Source: Ancistrus triradiatus (lineage: Eukaryota; Chordata; Actinopteri; Siluriformes; Loricariidae). From it: DNA of 64,000 nucleotides. The position numbers and the translations under genes were made by a program. Where the stretch lies: positions 124,001-188,000 of the forward strand of contig JAJAGP010000937.1 in the NCBI GenBank assembly GCA_025084515.1. Direction: 5' to 3'. The notes below the pieces were generated by a model. The model was not told the origin of the DNA. It made no database searches and saw only the letters and a list, made by a program, of their open reading frames with translations. Below, piece after piece: positions 20,826 to 63,039 of the stretch (its first letter is position 1; each line of letters opens with the position of its first letter).

Positions 20826-21654
20826 CCCTAAAGTTCAGTGTCCTTCCATATGACGTTACAGCTCTCAGACTGAAGTCACATGGAATGTTGGGCATTATTT
20901 TGTGATATTTTTGTTAAATTAAATTACATTAGCTGAAATTGCCATGGCATTTCCTTCATATTTTATACATTCCTCTTGTAATTTGTGATGGAATCTCTCC
21001 AGTAGATATCTCTCATTTATATCTTTTAAAATGTAATTACATCGCAGTGTCTATCAGCTTTGGCATGTTGATGTGCCTGCCTGAATATCATAATGCTGGG
21101 TTTTTTGTTTGTTTGTTTTTGCGTCCGAACGCTGACGAAGGAAATTGGATTCAAGAACCGACTACGGAGATCAAAGAGCACTAAAGCTCAGAGGCCCATC
21201 TGGCTGATGTGTACGGGAGCTATATATGGAATATTTTTTTTTGAAGTGGACGATAAAAAATTTAAAATGCTTTTTCTTCTTTTCATAGGGAAGGGAGGGT
21301 TTGGACTCCTCTTCAAAGGTGTGACTTAGGATGTGCCCTTTACGGTCCCAGTACAATCGGCACCACACAAACGTCTGTCCAGGGGTGGTGTGAATATGAG
21401 AGGGCTTCTCGTTGTTTCTTCTAATCGACAGGATTTCGAACCTCATCATGTACTCTGATTACCAGAAACCTATATACAGAAGGCAGTCGCAGAAGTTACT
21501 GTGCTTTAGTTTTAATATGCGTAGATAAAGTACATTAACATTATAGATAATAACATAATAGAAGAGAATCTATAAGGGCTTCCTGGAAATGGAATAATTC
21601 AATAATTCATTCTGCTGAATATTTAAGGACTTGTACAGTGTAGATTGTGTAAAT
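20826..21654. other. Unannotated noncoding stretch
   Basis: No exon or repeat recognised. Short frames near 21093-21449 have no domain. Confidence 0.4.
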
Positions 21655-21715
21655 ACAGTGGGGCAAAAAAGTATTTAGTAAGCCACTGATTGTGCAAGTT
21701 CTCCTACTTAGTGAT
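21655..21715 (+). mobile_element. Isolated Tc1 left terminal repeat
   Basis: ACAGTGGGGCAAAAAAGTAT followed by CCACTGATTGTGCAAGTTCTCC matches the left end of the 32413 copy, then homology stops. A solo end. Confidence 0.8.
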
Positions 21716-23149
21716 TCTCAAATTTTGAAACGCATCTAAGATGAATGAGTATCATGTTTTACTTAGGCTTATCCTGGTTTGGGCTGCGGGTCGTGGGTAT
21801 GGTGGGGAATTCACTAGTTGTAGGTTGATGTACAGCCTGGACAGTGCACAAGTTCATTGCAGGGTTACGAAACCACACCACCTGGGCTATAGATCACAAG
21901 CCTAACCCAGAGTTATAACCCAGCTGCTTTGGGACTGCAGTTTTCAACAGCTGGTCCATAGGTCTGAGCTACAGGAACTACAGGAAAAAAAGAAGTTGCT
22001 ACTTAATTCATTGTACCATGAAACTGAAACTGGTTAAAACACAACAAAAACAATAACACAGTAAGTCCCCTAGATACGAACCAGTTCCATTCCGAGAGTG
22101 GGTTCTCATGTCCAAAATTTCGTATGTCCAACATGTTTAGTCTAAGCATCCAGCATGTGACCCTTCAACACCTGATCTCGCTTAATTTCAGTTTAGTGTC
22201 CGTTGTTATGGCTTGCTGCTTCTTATAGAGATCACTGCTTTTATGCTTAATACCAGACATTCCGGGTTTAAAATGGCGCGATAATCTCACAGAAAGGAGG
22301 TATGTACTGTACACAGTTGATGTCACTACCACGGTCCTACCAGACTACACTTCCCAGCCTCCAACATTCCTTCCACGTCATCCTTTTGTTTACATTCTGA
22401 CTTCCTGATTTCCTTCAGCCGTCTAGTTTCTCTCTCATTATCTCAATGGGTGGAACAACTTCTTAGCTGATTAGATTTCAGCGTTTTTTTGTTTAATGGA
22501 TTTGTTTATATTCACAGTTTTCATCAGTCACCCTTATTGAGAGTGATTTACAGCTGAGCTAAGTAGCAAGGTTAAGGGCCTAATTCAAGGACCCAAGTTT
22601 GGCAGAGTTATTCACAACTTTCTGATTAACATGTTAGAATCTTAATAATGTAGCTATTCACAAACACCTGGTAACATGGAAGTGTTCTGCATTATTATGT
22701 GAGTTTTACAAATGCTTATTTGCTTATTTCTTATTTAATGTCAAATCAGCATCAATGACTATTCATGACTGGAGCAAGGTTTTAACGATACTCACACTAG
22801 GTGCAATTTATAGCGACCAGTTAACCCAATGCATGCCTTTGGAACATGGGAGGACCGAGACTCAAAAAGGAACCCAAACTCCTTGGGCAGCCTACTGGAG
22901 ATGTAACTAGAGAAAAGAAGTTAACTAATAAGTTTATAGTAATAGTTGAAATGCAGAGAAAACGTAAAAGAATGATATAACCAATCGAATATAATATAAT
23001 TATAATGAAATCAAGTGGATTGTAACCAGTAAAATAAAATACAAGTCAATAGTGTGTATATATAATAAAAAAAATAAATATAACAACATAAATAGGAGTG
23101 AGTATCAGTATTATTTATTCCAGTAAACAGAGTCTCAGAAAGCTCTGCG
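21716..23149. other. Noncoding stretch with old repeat traces
   Basis: A trace near 22060-22145 (CCCTAGATACGAACC and TTTCGTATGTCC) looks like one end of a MITE. 22520-22610 resembles a decayed reverse SINE (GAGTGATTTACAG, TTAAGGGCC). 22850-22890 resembles a reversed L2 tail (GGGAGGACCGAGACTC). None is complete. Confidence 0.4.
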
Positions 23150-23726
23150 TACCGTATTTTCCGGGCTATAAAGTGCACCGGGTTATAAGACACAATATCA
23201 ACGATCGGCTGCTAACGGGTATATTTTCATACATAAAGCGCACCGGGTTATAAGACGCATTAAATGAAACAAAACTCTTAAGTTCCGCAGAAGCTCAGTT
23301 TGGTCTTTACCTGGGCGCAGGGCGTCTCTTGCTTCCTCCACTTCCGACCCATTGATTCGTTAATGTTGAATTCTCTCACAGGCTGCTCTATTCCATGTTG
23401 TGCTGCGTGACTGATAGCGTTGTGTTTTGAAAATCCGCTTCGAAAATAAATGATGAATGCAACGTAACCTAATGCTGAAGCACATACCGTATTACTCCGC
23501 GATGCTGCGGACACTACACGTGGCCGTAAGCTTCGTAACTTACCAAGGCCGTGCTAAACATTTTGACAATTTATGAGCGCCGGTAACCATCTACAATCGG
23601 TTCTAGGTCAGAAAGCACAACCAGAATTAATTCATACATTAGGCGCACTGCATTTAAAGGCACACTGTCGATTTTTGAGAAAGTTAAAGGATTTTAAGTG
23701 CGCCTTATGGTCCGAAAAATACGGTA
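23150..23726 (-). mobile_element. Pogo-like DNA transposon relic, copy B (both ends present)
   Basis: 577 bp from TACCGTATTTTCCGGGCTAT to CGAAAAATACGGTA, with TA at each end. The ends are inverted: AAGTGCACC against GGTGCGCCTTA-like words. The minus strand codes an HTH segment (EFNINES, then RKWRKQE). This is the most complete of the three copies. Confidence 0.75.
23278..23514 (-). pseudogene. Pogo/CENP-B-like transposase N-terminal HTH remnant
   Basis: The minus-strand translation holds the words SKHNAISHAAQHG, then VREFNINESMGRKWRKQE. Psq/CENP-B type N-terminal HTH domains of pogo transposases have the same layout: helix, AARxF, NISExxVRxWRKQ. The frame then stops; no DDE domain is coded here. 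In the intact family this region would bind the terminal repeats. Confidence 0.6.
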
Positions 23727-25394
23727 GTTTTGGAAGCATGACATGCTCAGCTGACCAGAGGAGGGTAGAGGTTATGGTCTGATTAATGGTCTGAGAACTG
23801 GAACTGATGATGGAAGAAGAGCTTGAGTAGAGCTGGAACTGGAGGAACATCATCATATGAGGACTGGAACTGGTACTGGTCCTAATATCTCACAAAGGTT
23901 TAAACACAACAATCTACTTGATATTCAGAAATCTAAATGAAGGAGGGTCTTTGATCATTCAGCGTGAGATCAGTCCTACCAATTGCACCAAAGAACCACT
24001 TGATCTTTTTCAAGCACCAAAGTTTGACTGAACTGATGCAAAAATATGATTTTTAAGTGACTTCAAAGTTATCTTTAAGATACATTGGATTGTTTATAAA
24101 ATTAAATTCCTATAGAAGTTAAAGAGACTGAAGAAGAATACATTTATGCCACTATTACACACTCATTTGGTCGCTGCTTCTACAAACGTTTTATGGAGGC
24201 TATATTTTAATTTGTTTTTGGTTCAGGAAACATGATTCATGGTGAAATCATGATAGGACTCTTAGTGAGAACAGTATATCATGAATGTATTGGCGGTTAG
24301 AGACTGCTTTACAGGCTGTTTTAATATCACTTTTCCTCATCAGAGTTCCCTAATGCGTCATAGTACTGGCTGTCATCGTAAAATGGGTGAACACTTATCA
24401 CTTTGGAATCACCCTCCCTGTTAAATGGTTATTATGTGAACACTGCATTGCTGGGAAACTGATACCAGATAGACCAAACAACTGCAATATTTCTGTGGCA
24501 ATAAATGGACTGTTAATTATTAAAAACATTATTCAATTTATTTGCCATTTGTGACGTTTTCCCGTGTGCAGCCTGGAATGATCCATTTGACAGATAATAG
24601 AGGTACAGCTTGACCTCTGCTACATTAATACATTGTATTACTACCACCATATCAAGATGGATTCTGCAGAGTAATGGACTCAAAAACATCCATTAATCAG
24701 AGTGGGGTTTTTTTTGTTATTTTTTGTTCCATTTTAAAACCTTACTCATGGGCTACTACTGTTTTTAGGGCATATAGGATAGGACAAGTACTACAAACAG
24801 ATAAATTAATTAGTATTTAACAGCAGTAATAGATTTAGGGGGATGTAGCGAGGCTTTTACTCGTATGGGATATAAAAAGGCAGAATCATGCGTGTTTGCA
24901 CGGCTAAGCTGATTATAATTAACATCTGGGTGATCCATGCTGCAAGTACAGTTGAACCATGCTATCTGGATTCACGCTTCAATTTAATTAATGTATGGGA
25001 TGTTTCAGTTTTCTTATCTGAATTGCTAGATCTCATAAAAATCCAAAGAAATCCAAAAACAAGCCAGACGAGCAGTTTTTTTTGCTGAGTGTTTGTCATT
25101 TTAACGTAACAGGTGGTCTTCTTAACAGATTCTTACCTCAGCTGACACCCTCTACCCTCCTATTTGCAAGTAACTGAAAATATTTTATTCAATCCTTGTT
25201 TTTTTTTGTTGTTTTTTTTTACTTTGAGTGAAAGTGTAATACTTCACTCTTTAGGGTGCAGAAACATTTTTTTTTTGCGTGTACTCATGCTTGTTTATAT
25301 AAGCTTAACCGTCCACTTCCTCTTCATTGGAATCAAAAATAGGCATTCCCACAACTGGACACAGATTATGTGTACATTTATAATTAAGTTGTTA
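23727..25394. other. Unannotated noncoding stretch
   Basis: No exon, inverted ends or known repeat recognised. Confidence 0.4.
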
Positions 25395-25764
25395 CACAAA
25401 TACACTGGTCACAAAATACAACGGATGTAGTTTTGGATCTAGCATTTTTATGCAGAAGTATGACTAAAATGTCATCAGATTTTCACACAGATAGAGAACC
25501 CACTCTAACAAACAAATTAGACAAACATATTATTCTTTGGTGTTTATTTATTGAGGAAAATGATCCAATATTACATATTAGTGAGTGGCAAATGTATATG
25601 AACCATTGCTTTCAGAGTCTGGTTTGAGCCCCTTGTTCAGAAATAACTGCACTTAAATATATCTGGTAACTGTATAGATCTGTGCATCGCCTTGGAGGAA
25701 TTTTAGCCTGTTCCTCTGTACAGAACAGTTTTAGCTCTGGGATGTTGGTGCAACATTTCTATTA

Positions 25765-25829
25765 TATTAAGGTCAGGACATAGGTTATTATATCAGCCCA
25801 AGAAGTTCAATATCGGTGCATCCCTAATT

Positions 25830-25860
<31 letters not shown>

Positions 25861-26520
25861 TCAGGTACAGTATGCATTAATCAACATTGGGATTGGACGT
25901 AGTTATTAGGAGATAATCTAAACTTGTAAAGTTGCTTTGAGACAATGCTCCATTGTAAAAAGCGCTATATAAATAGATCTGACTTGACTTGACTTGATTT
26001 CCGTTTCCACATCAGTGTATATGTGCCTGAGTTAGCTAATCTTCAGTCCCTGGGCAGGTAGTTACAGATCATTACAGATACAGAACGGATAAGTTCTTAT
26101 TAGACATGCTCTGATCGTTCGGCCGGTGACCGGAGTGATGGAGTTGGGATCTAGTTCAATCCGAGCCATATCTTCAGCGTGGAATTTAGCTACTTGACAG
26201 TGAGTTCTGTTTGCTGTTCAGGGTGAAAGTAAGGGGAATATGTTCAAAAACATTCGGAACAGCGAATTTATTAAGACATTTAAAAAGGCGTGCTGAATGT
26301 GGAAATGGACAAGCTAACAGGTTAAAGCTAAAACTGGCGAGAACACAGACGGGCACCTGCTATTTTTTTTTAGCAGTGAAGAAGTTTCCATTAAAAGAGA
26401 AGTTGAACAATGTTTCTGTATGCTGTAGTTATAACTCTTAGACAGAAAGAAATCGGTCAATCATATATTTAAGAAATTGGAATTGGCCAAGAAAATTGCA
26501 ATTGGTGCATCTTTAGTCCT
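25765..26520. mobile_element. hAT-like relic with an L2 tail inside
   Basis: The words ATCGGTGCATCCCTAA near 25812 and CAATTGGTGCATCTTTAG near 26500 resemble hAT element ends, though both face the same way. A (TTTA)n run is at 25831-25860, and an L2-type tail (GCTTTGAGACAATGCTCC, AAAGCGCTATATAAATAG) at 25888-25990. A BED-like finger is encoded at about 26211-26340. Confidence 0.5.
26211..26340 (+). pseudogene. BED-type zinc-finger remnant of a hAT transposase
   Basis: Reads MLFRVKVRGICSKTFGTANL, then LRHLKRRAECG. The CSKTF, TANLLRHLKR layout is that of ZBED/hAT BED fingers (C-x2-C ... H-x3-5-H/C), with one Cys apparently replaced (RGICSK for CxxC). No hATC dimerisation domain follows. Confidence 0.5.
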
Positions 26521-27264
26521 TATGGCACTTCTCAGTTAAAACAAAAAGCTTTATTGTGGTCTTATCCATCCACAAAATGTATTTCCAGTAGCCTTCTGGA
26601 TTTCCCACATACCATATGATGGGCAACAATGTTCTTTTTGAAGAGCAGTGACTTTTGTTCTTGAAACTCTAACATCCATTGTTGTCGAGGGTTTTCCTGA
26701 TGGTGAGCTCATGAACATTTAACATTTAGCCAATGTGAAAGAGGCCTTTAGTTGCTTAGAAGTTACTCTGCATTCTTTTGTGAGTTTGTGGACTGTTATA
26801 TGCCTTCCTGTTGGACTGAATAACAATGATCTTGAAATTCCTCAGTTTGTACACAATCTGTCTGACTCTGTATTCATGGGGTCCAAACTCTCTTTAAAGA
26901 TCATTTTCCATTTTTTTTCTATCCTGATGAGCATCAACATCTCTCTTCTGAAGCTTTTTTTTGTACCATAAACATGTTTTGAAGATCTCACACTGATCGA
27001 TCCCTGTTCTTTAAATACAACAGGGTACCCACTGATTGTCATCCCATTGATTTAAACACCTGGCTCTAATTTGACCTTCAAAAGAACTGCTAATCCTAAG
27101 GGTTCTTTTGCCACTTAATGTTATGTGATATTGGACCAGAAATATATAAAATCCTAAACGGTTCACAGACTGGATCCACATAAAATACACTTGAAGTTTT
27201 TGCCTCTCCAACACTGGCATACTTCCATGCATGCTCATTGCTTTTGGGTTGTATTACATTTAGT

Positions 27265-27335
27265 GCATGTAAATGCAGATGTTTAAAATCGTTTTGAGTT
27301 TACTGTGCATGTAAACAGATCAGTCAGAATCTGGA
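27265..27335. mobile_element. Fragment of the GTGCATGTAAA MITE family
   Basis: GTGCATGTAAATGCAG and, 40 bases on, ACTGTGCATGTAAACAGAT recall the ends of the 5105 and 18847 elements. Confidence 0.4.
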
Positions 27336-28142
27336 ATTGGAACAATTTGTTAGGTTTGTGTAAATCTCTGTGTGTAAATGTAGCAAGTGAGACTAGGATT
27401 TGAAGTCATTTAGGTTGTGGAGCCCAGGCTGGTTCCTTCCAGCCCCAGATTTGTGTGAGCAGTGATTTGCTGCATCAGCTGTCCTGAATAGACAGTAATC
27501 CTGTACAGCAGAACCCAGTAATGATGCTTCCCATGCCCCTCATTAGGATGTCTAATCAATGTAGTAATGATCAATCAAAGGTGAAATGTTGGAACCAAGA
27601 AATGATGCAGACAACATTAATCACGGTAGATAATATATTTTAGGTCCTCTGTATTTAGTATCGAGTAATTCGGCTAATTCTTATAGGTCTTCGTCCGTTC
27701 ACTGCCCAAGTCGTACCTAATAAGGACTGCAAAGGGTGGGAAGGTTATAAATAGAACAGCGGTGTTTCTTGGGAATAAATGCATTGACGTGCTGGAAGCC
27801 ACATCAGCTGCATGTGTGTGTTTCCAGGCCAGAGCGCAGCTGCAGTAGACATGCTGTAGAAAGCACATACTACACACCCGCAGGACCTCTAGATTGAATA
27901 TAATACACTAGAGAGCTGGGTAATCCAGTCAGCATCAGGAAATAATGCCCAATTAGAAGTTAATTTGGCCTAAATGAAATGGTCTTTGCAGCCATTACAA
28001 ATGTGTTCTCGAATATAGCAGTGGGGATTAATCCACATGACTAACTGGTGGGTCACCTACAAAACGTATTTGATTTTTCAGAAATCTTGAAGAGGGAAAA
28101 AAAAAAAAAGAAATCAGATTTTGATGGTGAAAAACATTTGCA
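27336..28142. other. Unannotated noncoding stretch
   Basis: No exon or repeat recognised. Confidence 0.4.
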
Positions 28143-28144
28143 TA

Positions 28145-29584
28145 CAGTGGGGAAAAAAAGTATGTAGTCAGCCACTGATTGTGCAAGTTCTCCTAAGATG
28201 AGAGAGGTCTGTAATTTTCATCATAGGTACACTTCAACTATGAGAGACAAAATGAGAAAAAAATCCAGGAAATCACATTGTAGGATTTTTAAAGAATTGA
28301 ATTGCAAATTATGGTGGGAAATAAGTATTTGGTCAATAACAAAAGTTCAACTCAATACTTTGTAACATGACCTTTACTGGAAATGACAGAGGTCAAACAT
28401 TTTCTGTAAGTCTTCACCAGGTTGGCACACACTGTAGCTGGTATTTTGGCCCATTCCTCCATGCAGATCTTCTCTAGAGCAGTGATGTTTTGGGGCAACA
28501 CGGACTTTCAACTCCCTCCACACATTTTCTATGGGGTTGAGATCTGGAGGCTGTCTAGGCCACTCCAGGACCTTGAAATGCTTTTTACGGATCCACTCCT
28601 TCATTGCCCGAGTGGTGTGTTAGGGATCATTGTCATGCTTGAAGATTCAGCCACGTTCCATCTTCAATTCTCTCACTGATGGAAGAAGGTTTTGGCTTAA
28701 AATCTCACGATACATGGCCCCGTTCATTCTTCCCTTAACACGGATCAGTCGTCCTGTCCCCTTTGCAGAACAATAGCCCTAAAGCATGATGTTTCCACCC
28801 CCATGCTTCACATTAGGTATGGTGTTCTTGGCATGCAACTCAGCATTCTTCTTCTTACAGTTGAGTTTTTACCAAAAAGTTCTATTTTGGTTTCATCTGA
28901 CCACATGATATTCTCCCAATCCTCTTCTGAATCATCCATATGCTCTCTGGAAAACTTCAGACGGGCCTGGACATGTACTGGCTTAAGCAGGGGGACACAC
29001 CTGGCACTGCAGGATCTGAGCCCCTCTCGGCGTAGTGTGTTACTGATGGTAGCCTTTGTTACTTTGGTCTCAGCTCTCTGCAGGTCATTCATCAGGTCCC
29101 TCCGTGTAGTTTTGCTCTCTCAACCTGCTTGCCTATTGTAGATTCACTCTTCCCAGCCTGGTGCAGGTCTACAATTTTTTTTCCTGGTGTCCTTCAACAG
29201 CTCTTTGGTCTTGGCCATGGTTGAGTTTGGAGTCTGACTGTTTGAGGCTGTGGACAGGTGTCTTTTATATACAGATAAACGAGTCAAACAGTTGCCATTA
29301 ATACAGGTTAACGAGTGTAGGACAGAAGAGCTTCTTAAAGAAGTTACAGGTCTGTGAGAGCCAGAAATCTTGCTTGTTTGTGGGTGACCAAATACTTATT
29401 TTCCACCATGATTTACAATGAAATTCTTTAAAAACCATACAGTGTGATTTCCTGGATTATTTTTTCTCATTTTGTCTCTCATAGTTGAAGTGTACCTATG
29501 ATAAAAATTACAGACCTCTCTCATCTTTCTAAGTAGGAGAACTTGCACAATCAGTGGCTAACTAAATACTTTTTTGCCCCACCG
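28145..29584 (-). mobile_element. Tc1-like transposon, near full length (minus)
   Basis: 1,440 bp from CAGTGGGGAAAAAAAG to CTTTTTTGCCCCACCG, flanked by TA on both sides (28143-28144, 29585-29586). Subterminal inverted repeats extend over about 200 bp. The transposase is coded on the minus strand. Confidence 0.9.
28355..29218 (-). pseudogene. Tc1-like transposase, frameshifted
   Basis: The start codon is at 29216-29218, in the context of MAKTKELLK. Segments in other frames then read DLQRAETKVTKATISNTLRR, WSDETKIELFGKNS (first catalytic Asp), a second Asp near 28640, and SPDLNPIENVW-like PPDLNPIENVWREL (catalytic Glu). At least three frame changes are needed, so it is inactive. Best compared with the 39657 copy, which keeps the longest open stretches. 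Confidence 0.85.
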
Positions 29585-29586
29585 TA

Positions 29587-30060
29587 TACACTTTCGTGAC
29601 ATGCTTTAGTTTACACCTTTATAAGGACTTGCACTATGTGAACAAGAGTATGTGGACACCAATTCAAATAGTGACCTGTGTTATTTCAGCCACACTCGCT
29701 GCTAAAAGGTTTATAATATGAAGCATGCGGACATGTAACCTCCGTAGACAAACAGTGGCAGTAGAGTGCTTTTGTGCATCCGTTTTTTGTTTTTTTTTGT
29801 CTTTGCCTTATGAAAACAAAACCATAAATAAATGGTTTGCCTACTCTGATAGACTTTAACTCTGTTAGGCACCTAGAAGATGAGTTGGGATGTTGGTGGA
29901 TATGGGAAGCAAAGGGGGACAAACTTCATACAAATACCCATATTTTGGATGTAATTGTTGCTGGTTTTGGATCATTTTTGGGCATCTACTTTGGCTCTAA
30001 AGACGCAGTTTGCCTACTCTAATGGAGAACCTGGCTGGTTAGAACAGAGCCCTGATTTAA
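29587..30060. mobile_element. Decayed Tc1-type MITE remnant
   Basis: ATGTGGACACC near 29650 and the pair TGGTTTGCCTACTCTGATAG (29832) and GTTTGCCTACTCTAATGGAG (30007) resemble the sequence at 43465. Boundaries are unclear. Confidence 0.35.
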
Positions 30061-32012
30061 CTGTGTGTTAAAATATACAGCATGTTCACTGCATATTAAA
30101 ATATCAATAATAATATAATTATATATCATAATACATATTATTAAAAATCATAGGAAAAATGAGTGAAATTGAATAAAATTTGTTAAATATACATTTATCT
30201 ATGCAATATTATGATTTGAATATTTAATTGCAATTAATCAAATTTATTACATCAGTGGTTCCCAGACTTGTTCTGCAGTGCTGTCCTTTTTTAAATAAGA
30301 ATATTTTCAAGCCACTGCAACTTCTTATTGAGCAAAACTAGGCGACAAATCACCTTTACAATGTAATTATTACAAGTGACATGTGCTAAGCATCTTATTT
30401 ACTGTCTAATTGTCTAAAAATTCGCTCTCCAGCACAGCTTCATTCCCCCCCACCCAAATAGCGTTCATCACTATTCATTGTATTTTAACATAGAAATTGG
30501 TGTTTAATGCATTACATTCTGTGAAACTGGGCGTTAAGTGTACATGACCATAGTCACATAGTAGATTAGATACTTTGCAAATAGTGTTTTGTTGTAAGTA
30601 ACAATATTAATTAAAACACAATCTGAAAACACTTACTACAACACTGGACAATACCATACAGTAATTCTTATCTTTCTATATCTTATTGAATGGAAACACT
30701 TAGCAAAAGCGAAAACAACATTCACATTGTTGTTTACTGCCTTCAAGTCTCTTGTCCCAAGGGTTTGCTTGTACTAGTTTTGTCATTCAGATGTTTATTA
30801 GATGTATTATAAGACATTTTTATTTCCTATTATAATTCTTAAGACCTCTGACGTTAAAACGAACAGATGTTGATCGACTGGTCATTATATGGCACATACC
30901 TGTATAAGAACTGCATATTTATGAGAAATACCTTCATGTGTTTGTCACTATAATTCACAAATGCTCTTAATTTGTATAATCACTCTTTTTTGAGATGAGA
31001 CAAACAATGTTGTGTAAGCAGTTTGGCTTTATGATAGTGGTGATGATGATTGTACAAAAGCTACAAAAACATTCTGCCTTTAAAAGTTTTATAAAAGTAC
31101 ATAACGGCTCCTGTGGCTCAGAAGCTTTAGCTGAAAGACCTAGCAACCCTGGCATGGACTTACAGGTTACTGTTGAGTGGTGCACTTATTGGGCCTTGCA
31201 ATGCACCGATGTTTCATCCAGGGAGTACTTCTGCCTACATCTAGTGAATTCCGGAATAGGCTCCGGGTTTCACACGACTTTGGATAAGTGGGGTCAGCTT
31301 TGGGAAGATATTCTCTCATGTCGTTCTGGTGTCTGTCAGAATGTAATAGCTCACTCATTCACTTTCCATACCCACTTAACCACAGTCCATCACAATTCGT
31401 ACACACATGCACACACCGGGACACTTCAGAGATGCCAGTTGACGTTTATATATATATATATATATAGTGTTTAAAGATTATGCACAAATACAGACCTTTT
31501 ATATAAAATCAGAGGTCTTAGTTCTGTTGCATTTTATAAATGAACAACTTTGACAGTGTTATGGAAAAACACCATGAAAGGAAAAAGGCTTTAATGGGGA
31601 CCTCATAATTCTCTGACAGAGACTGCACAGCAGAATTAGACTCTTAAGAGTTCTTTGTCTAGACGAATATAAAGGGGAAAGTGTAAATACAAGGGGACTT
31701 TGTGATTTGTAAATGTTTAGTTTCTATGCTGTTGAGACTCATCACATGCTAGATGCATAGAAGCATCTGTGCGATTAGCTCCAGAGGCCTGTTTTCTTGT
31801 CGCCCCTCACTTCCTCTGAGAGCATTAAAACAACTTGGTCCTTAAAATTGGCTGCCTTCCATCTGCTTTCCAGTCATATAGAGGAAATGACATTGGAGTG
31901 GGGAGTCAAACTATTGGGCAGCATCATTGCTTTTTGTGATACTAAGAAGAAATTCTTTGAAAAGAGTTCTTCCTACACGTTTCCTAAACCCTCTGTTTGT
32001 TGTCTTTCACAG
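30061..32012. other. Noncoding stretch before the first visible ADCY5 exon
   Basis: AT-rich around 30080-30250; (TA)n at 31447-31467. No exon with transmembrane-rich content, as expected of ADCY5 exon 1, was found. Confidence 0.45.
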
Positions 32013-62561
<30,549 letters not shown>

Positions 62562-62624
62562 GTACTGCTTAGACTTTAATGCAATGGTATCACATATTTA
62601 CATTGAAAGTAAAGTATACAGGTA

Positions 62625-63029
62625 CAGTACTGTGCAGAAGTCTTAGACCACCATTCTGTGTTGTTTTAGCAGTGGTATAATGACCATATATAACATATTG
62701 TCGACGATTGGACCCAAAAATTAGGACTTGGATTTGTCACTTCAAAAACACCATTCCTGATCAAGCATCATCGAACTGTAGAAGGGTCAACTTGGCATCC
62801 CAATGAAGCTGCCAGATGCTGCTATTGCTCAAGTGTAAGGGAGGTCACACTAAAATCGTGCAACTGTAGCCTATAGAAGCTGTTTTTCTGTTTGATTTTT
62901 TTTTTTTCAGTTTTTAATACCACATACATTCTAATTAAGAGACTGAGAAATAATAATATATGGTCACTATACCATTGGTAAAAAATTATATCTAATCCAA
63001 TGGTGGCCAAAGACTTTTGCACAGTGCTG
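62625..63029. mobile_element. 405-bp MITE with CAGTACTGTGCAGAAGTCTT ends
   Basis: The right end AAGACTTTTGCACAGTGCTG is inverse to the left. TA flanks both. No coding capacity. Lies just after the last ADCY5 exon. Confidence 0.8.
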
Positions 63030-63039
63030 TAGGTTGCAA

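Larger units (their letters stand above)
25395..27175 (-). mobile_element. Old Tc1-like element split by later insertions
   Basis: The left part 25395-25760 (ATCCAATATTACATATTAGTGAG, CTTGGAGGAATTTTAGCC) and the right part 26560-27175 (GTTCTTTTTGAAGAGCAGTG, CCTTCAAAAGAACTGCTAATCC, AAACGGTTCACAGACT) align in order to the element at 2216-3286. The middle 25765-26520 is foreign. The right part still encodes, reversed, pieces of the DNA-binding half. It is strongly decayed. Confidence 0.65.

Noticed and set aside
19898..20853. Long apparent proteins (up to about 310 residues) of Ser, Leu, Cys and Val
   Set aside because: They are translations of GT, CT and T low-complexity arrays; all frames stay open because the repeat units hold no stop.
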